A DNA stretch of 30,695 nucleotides, taken from IMG/VR virus record IMGVR_UViG_3300046012_000185, positions 1-30,695 of that record, one strand, 5' to 3'. A program made the translations under genes and the position numbers. This document shows positions 30,437 through 30,695 of the stretch, piece after piece; within the stretch, counting starts at the first letter, position 1; every line of letters begins with the position of its first letter. Under the pieces are notes generated by a model that worked only from the letters and a program-made list of their open reading frames with translations, searched no databases and was not told where the DNA came from. Origin of the DNA: a virus.

Positions 30437-30695
30437 TTAGCTGAATAAGTCTTCCTCCTCAGACTCTTCAGCCTCTTCAGCTTCTTCCTCTTCTTCCGCC
30501 GGCTTGGCTTTCTTTTTCTTCTTCGCCGTCTTCTCTTCTTCCGCTTCTTTCTCGGCTTCTTCTTCCTCTTCCTCGACTGCGGGCTTCGCTTTCTTCTTCT
30601 TGGGTTTCGCTTCTTCTTGCTCTTCTTCAGCCTCTTCCTCGACTTCGGAGCCAGTCTCAGAGGTGTTGCCTAAGTCTTCCAGCGGAAAGAATGCC
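30437..30695 (-). CDS. Acidic C-terminus of an SSB-like DNA-binding protein (5' partial)
   Basis: The - strand frame runs off the right edge and stops at 30437-30439. The visible 85 residues begin AFFPLEDLGNTSE, then alternate Lys-rich and Glu-rich blocks (two units of AKKKKKAKP followed by EEEEE), and end SEEEDLFS. A long acidic tail ending near DLF is typical of phage single-stranded DNA binding proteins (gp32/gp2.5 style), where it contacts partner proteins. With the core out of view, another acidic-tailed protein, such as a structural or histone-like one, is possible. Confidence 0.55.
   Translation of the reverse strand, partial: AFFPLEDLGNTSETGSEVEEEAEEEQEEAKPKKKKAKPAVEEEEEEAEKEAEEEKTAKKKKKAKPAEEEEEAEEAEESEEEDLFS
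30449..30640 (-). repeat. Low-complexity polypurine tract coding Lys/Glu blocks
   Basis: The + strand is nearly all TTC/CTT; the - strand is GAA/GAG/AAG. Two similar units of basic then acidic residues suggest slippage or duplication. Confidence 0.7.

Noticed and set aside
30251-30448. + strand ORF of 65 residues near the right edge
   Set aside because: No ribosome binding site, opposite to the surrounding operon, and it overlaps the acidic-tailed gene.

Overview
This window looks like the late (virion and lysis) module of a tailed phage or prophage with a contractile tail, followed by the end of an early or metabolism module on the opposite strand. From position 2 to 27939 nearly everything is on the + strand and tightly packed, with many ATGA/GTGA stop-start overlaps. 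From 27941 to the right edge the genes are on the - strand. No tRNA, CRISPR array or insertion sequence was seen. The only large stretch without an intact gene, 2651-3123, holds a broken homing endonuclease.

Layout. The left edge cuts into the major capsid protein (2-1126). Two small head genes follow, then the neck: a DUF4054 connector (1859), a gp10-like protein (3124), a head-closure-like protein (3702), a 68-residue unknown (4073) and a neck/tail terminator (4280). A 1674-residue beta-helix fibre (4908-9932) sits, unusually, between the neck and the tail sheath. Next come sheath (DUF3383), tube (DUF3277), a tail assembly chaperone with an apparent -1 frameshift extension (11882-12528), and a short tape measure protein with a lytic transglycosylase domain. 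The baseplate resembles the simplified type of cyanophage Pam3: Dit-like, plug, hub, Gp138-like spike, gp25-like wedge, gpJ-like wedge, DUF2612 (gpI-like). Three fibre or surface proteins follow (19752-25375). A lysis cassette (25399-26518) has a holin-like protein, a membrane coiled-coil protein and an M15 endolysin. A secreted beta-rich protein and a papain-like cysteine protease end the + strand run.

The - strand carries a small membrane protein behind its own sigma70-like promoter (a likely moron), then an early-type operon read right to left: the acidic C-terminus of an SSB-like protein, a VRR-NUC nuclease, an unknown protein, flavin-dependent thymidylate synthase ThyX and a Fis-type HTH regulator.

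The most unusual points are these. Three or four virion-type or surface proteins carry Sec signal peptides and many cysteines, as if they pass through the periplasm. The same glycine-rich beta module is inserted into three unrelated structural proteins (connector, sheath, gpI-like). A GIY-YIG endonuclease gene sits exactly in an intergenic joint and carries a one-base frameshift. A C1A protease is appended to the lysis cassette. The signal peptides and fibre style would fit a Gram-negative host with Sec export. Acidobacteriota is my guess from general resemblance of the secreted proteins, and it is weakly supported.
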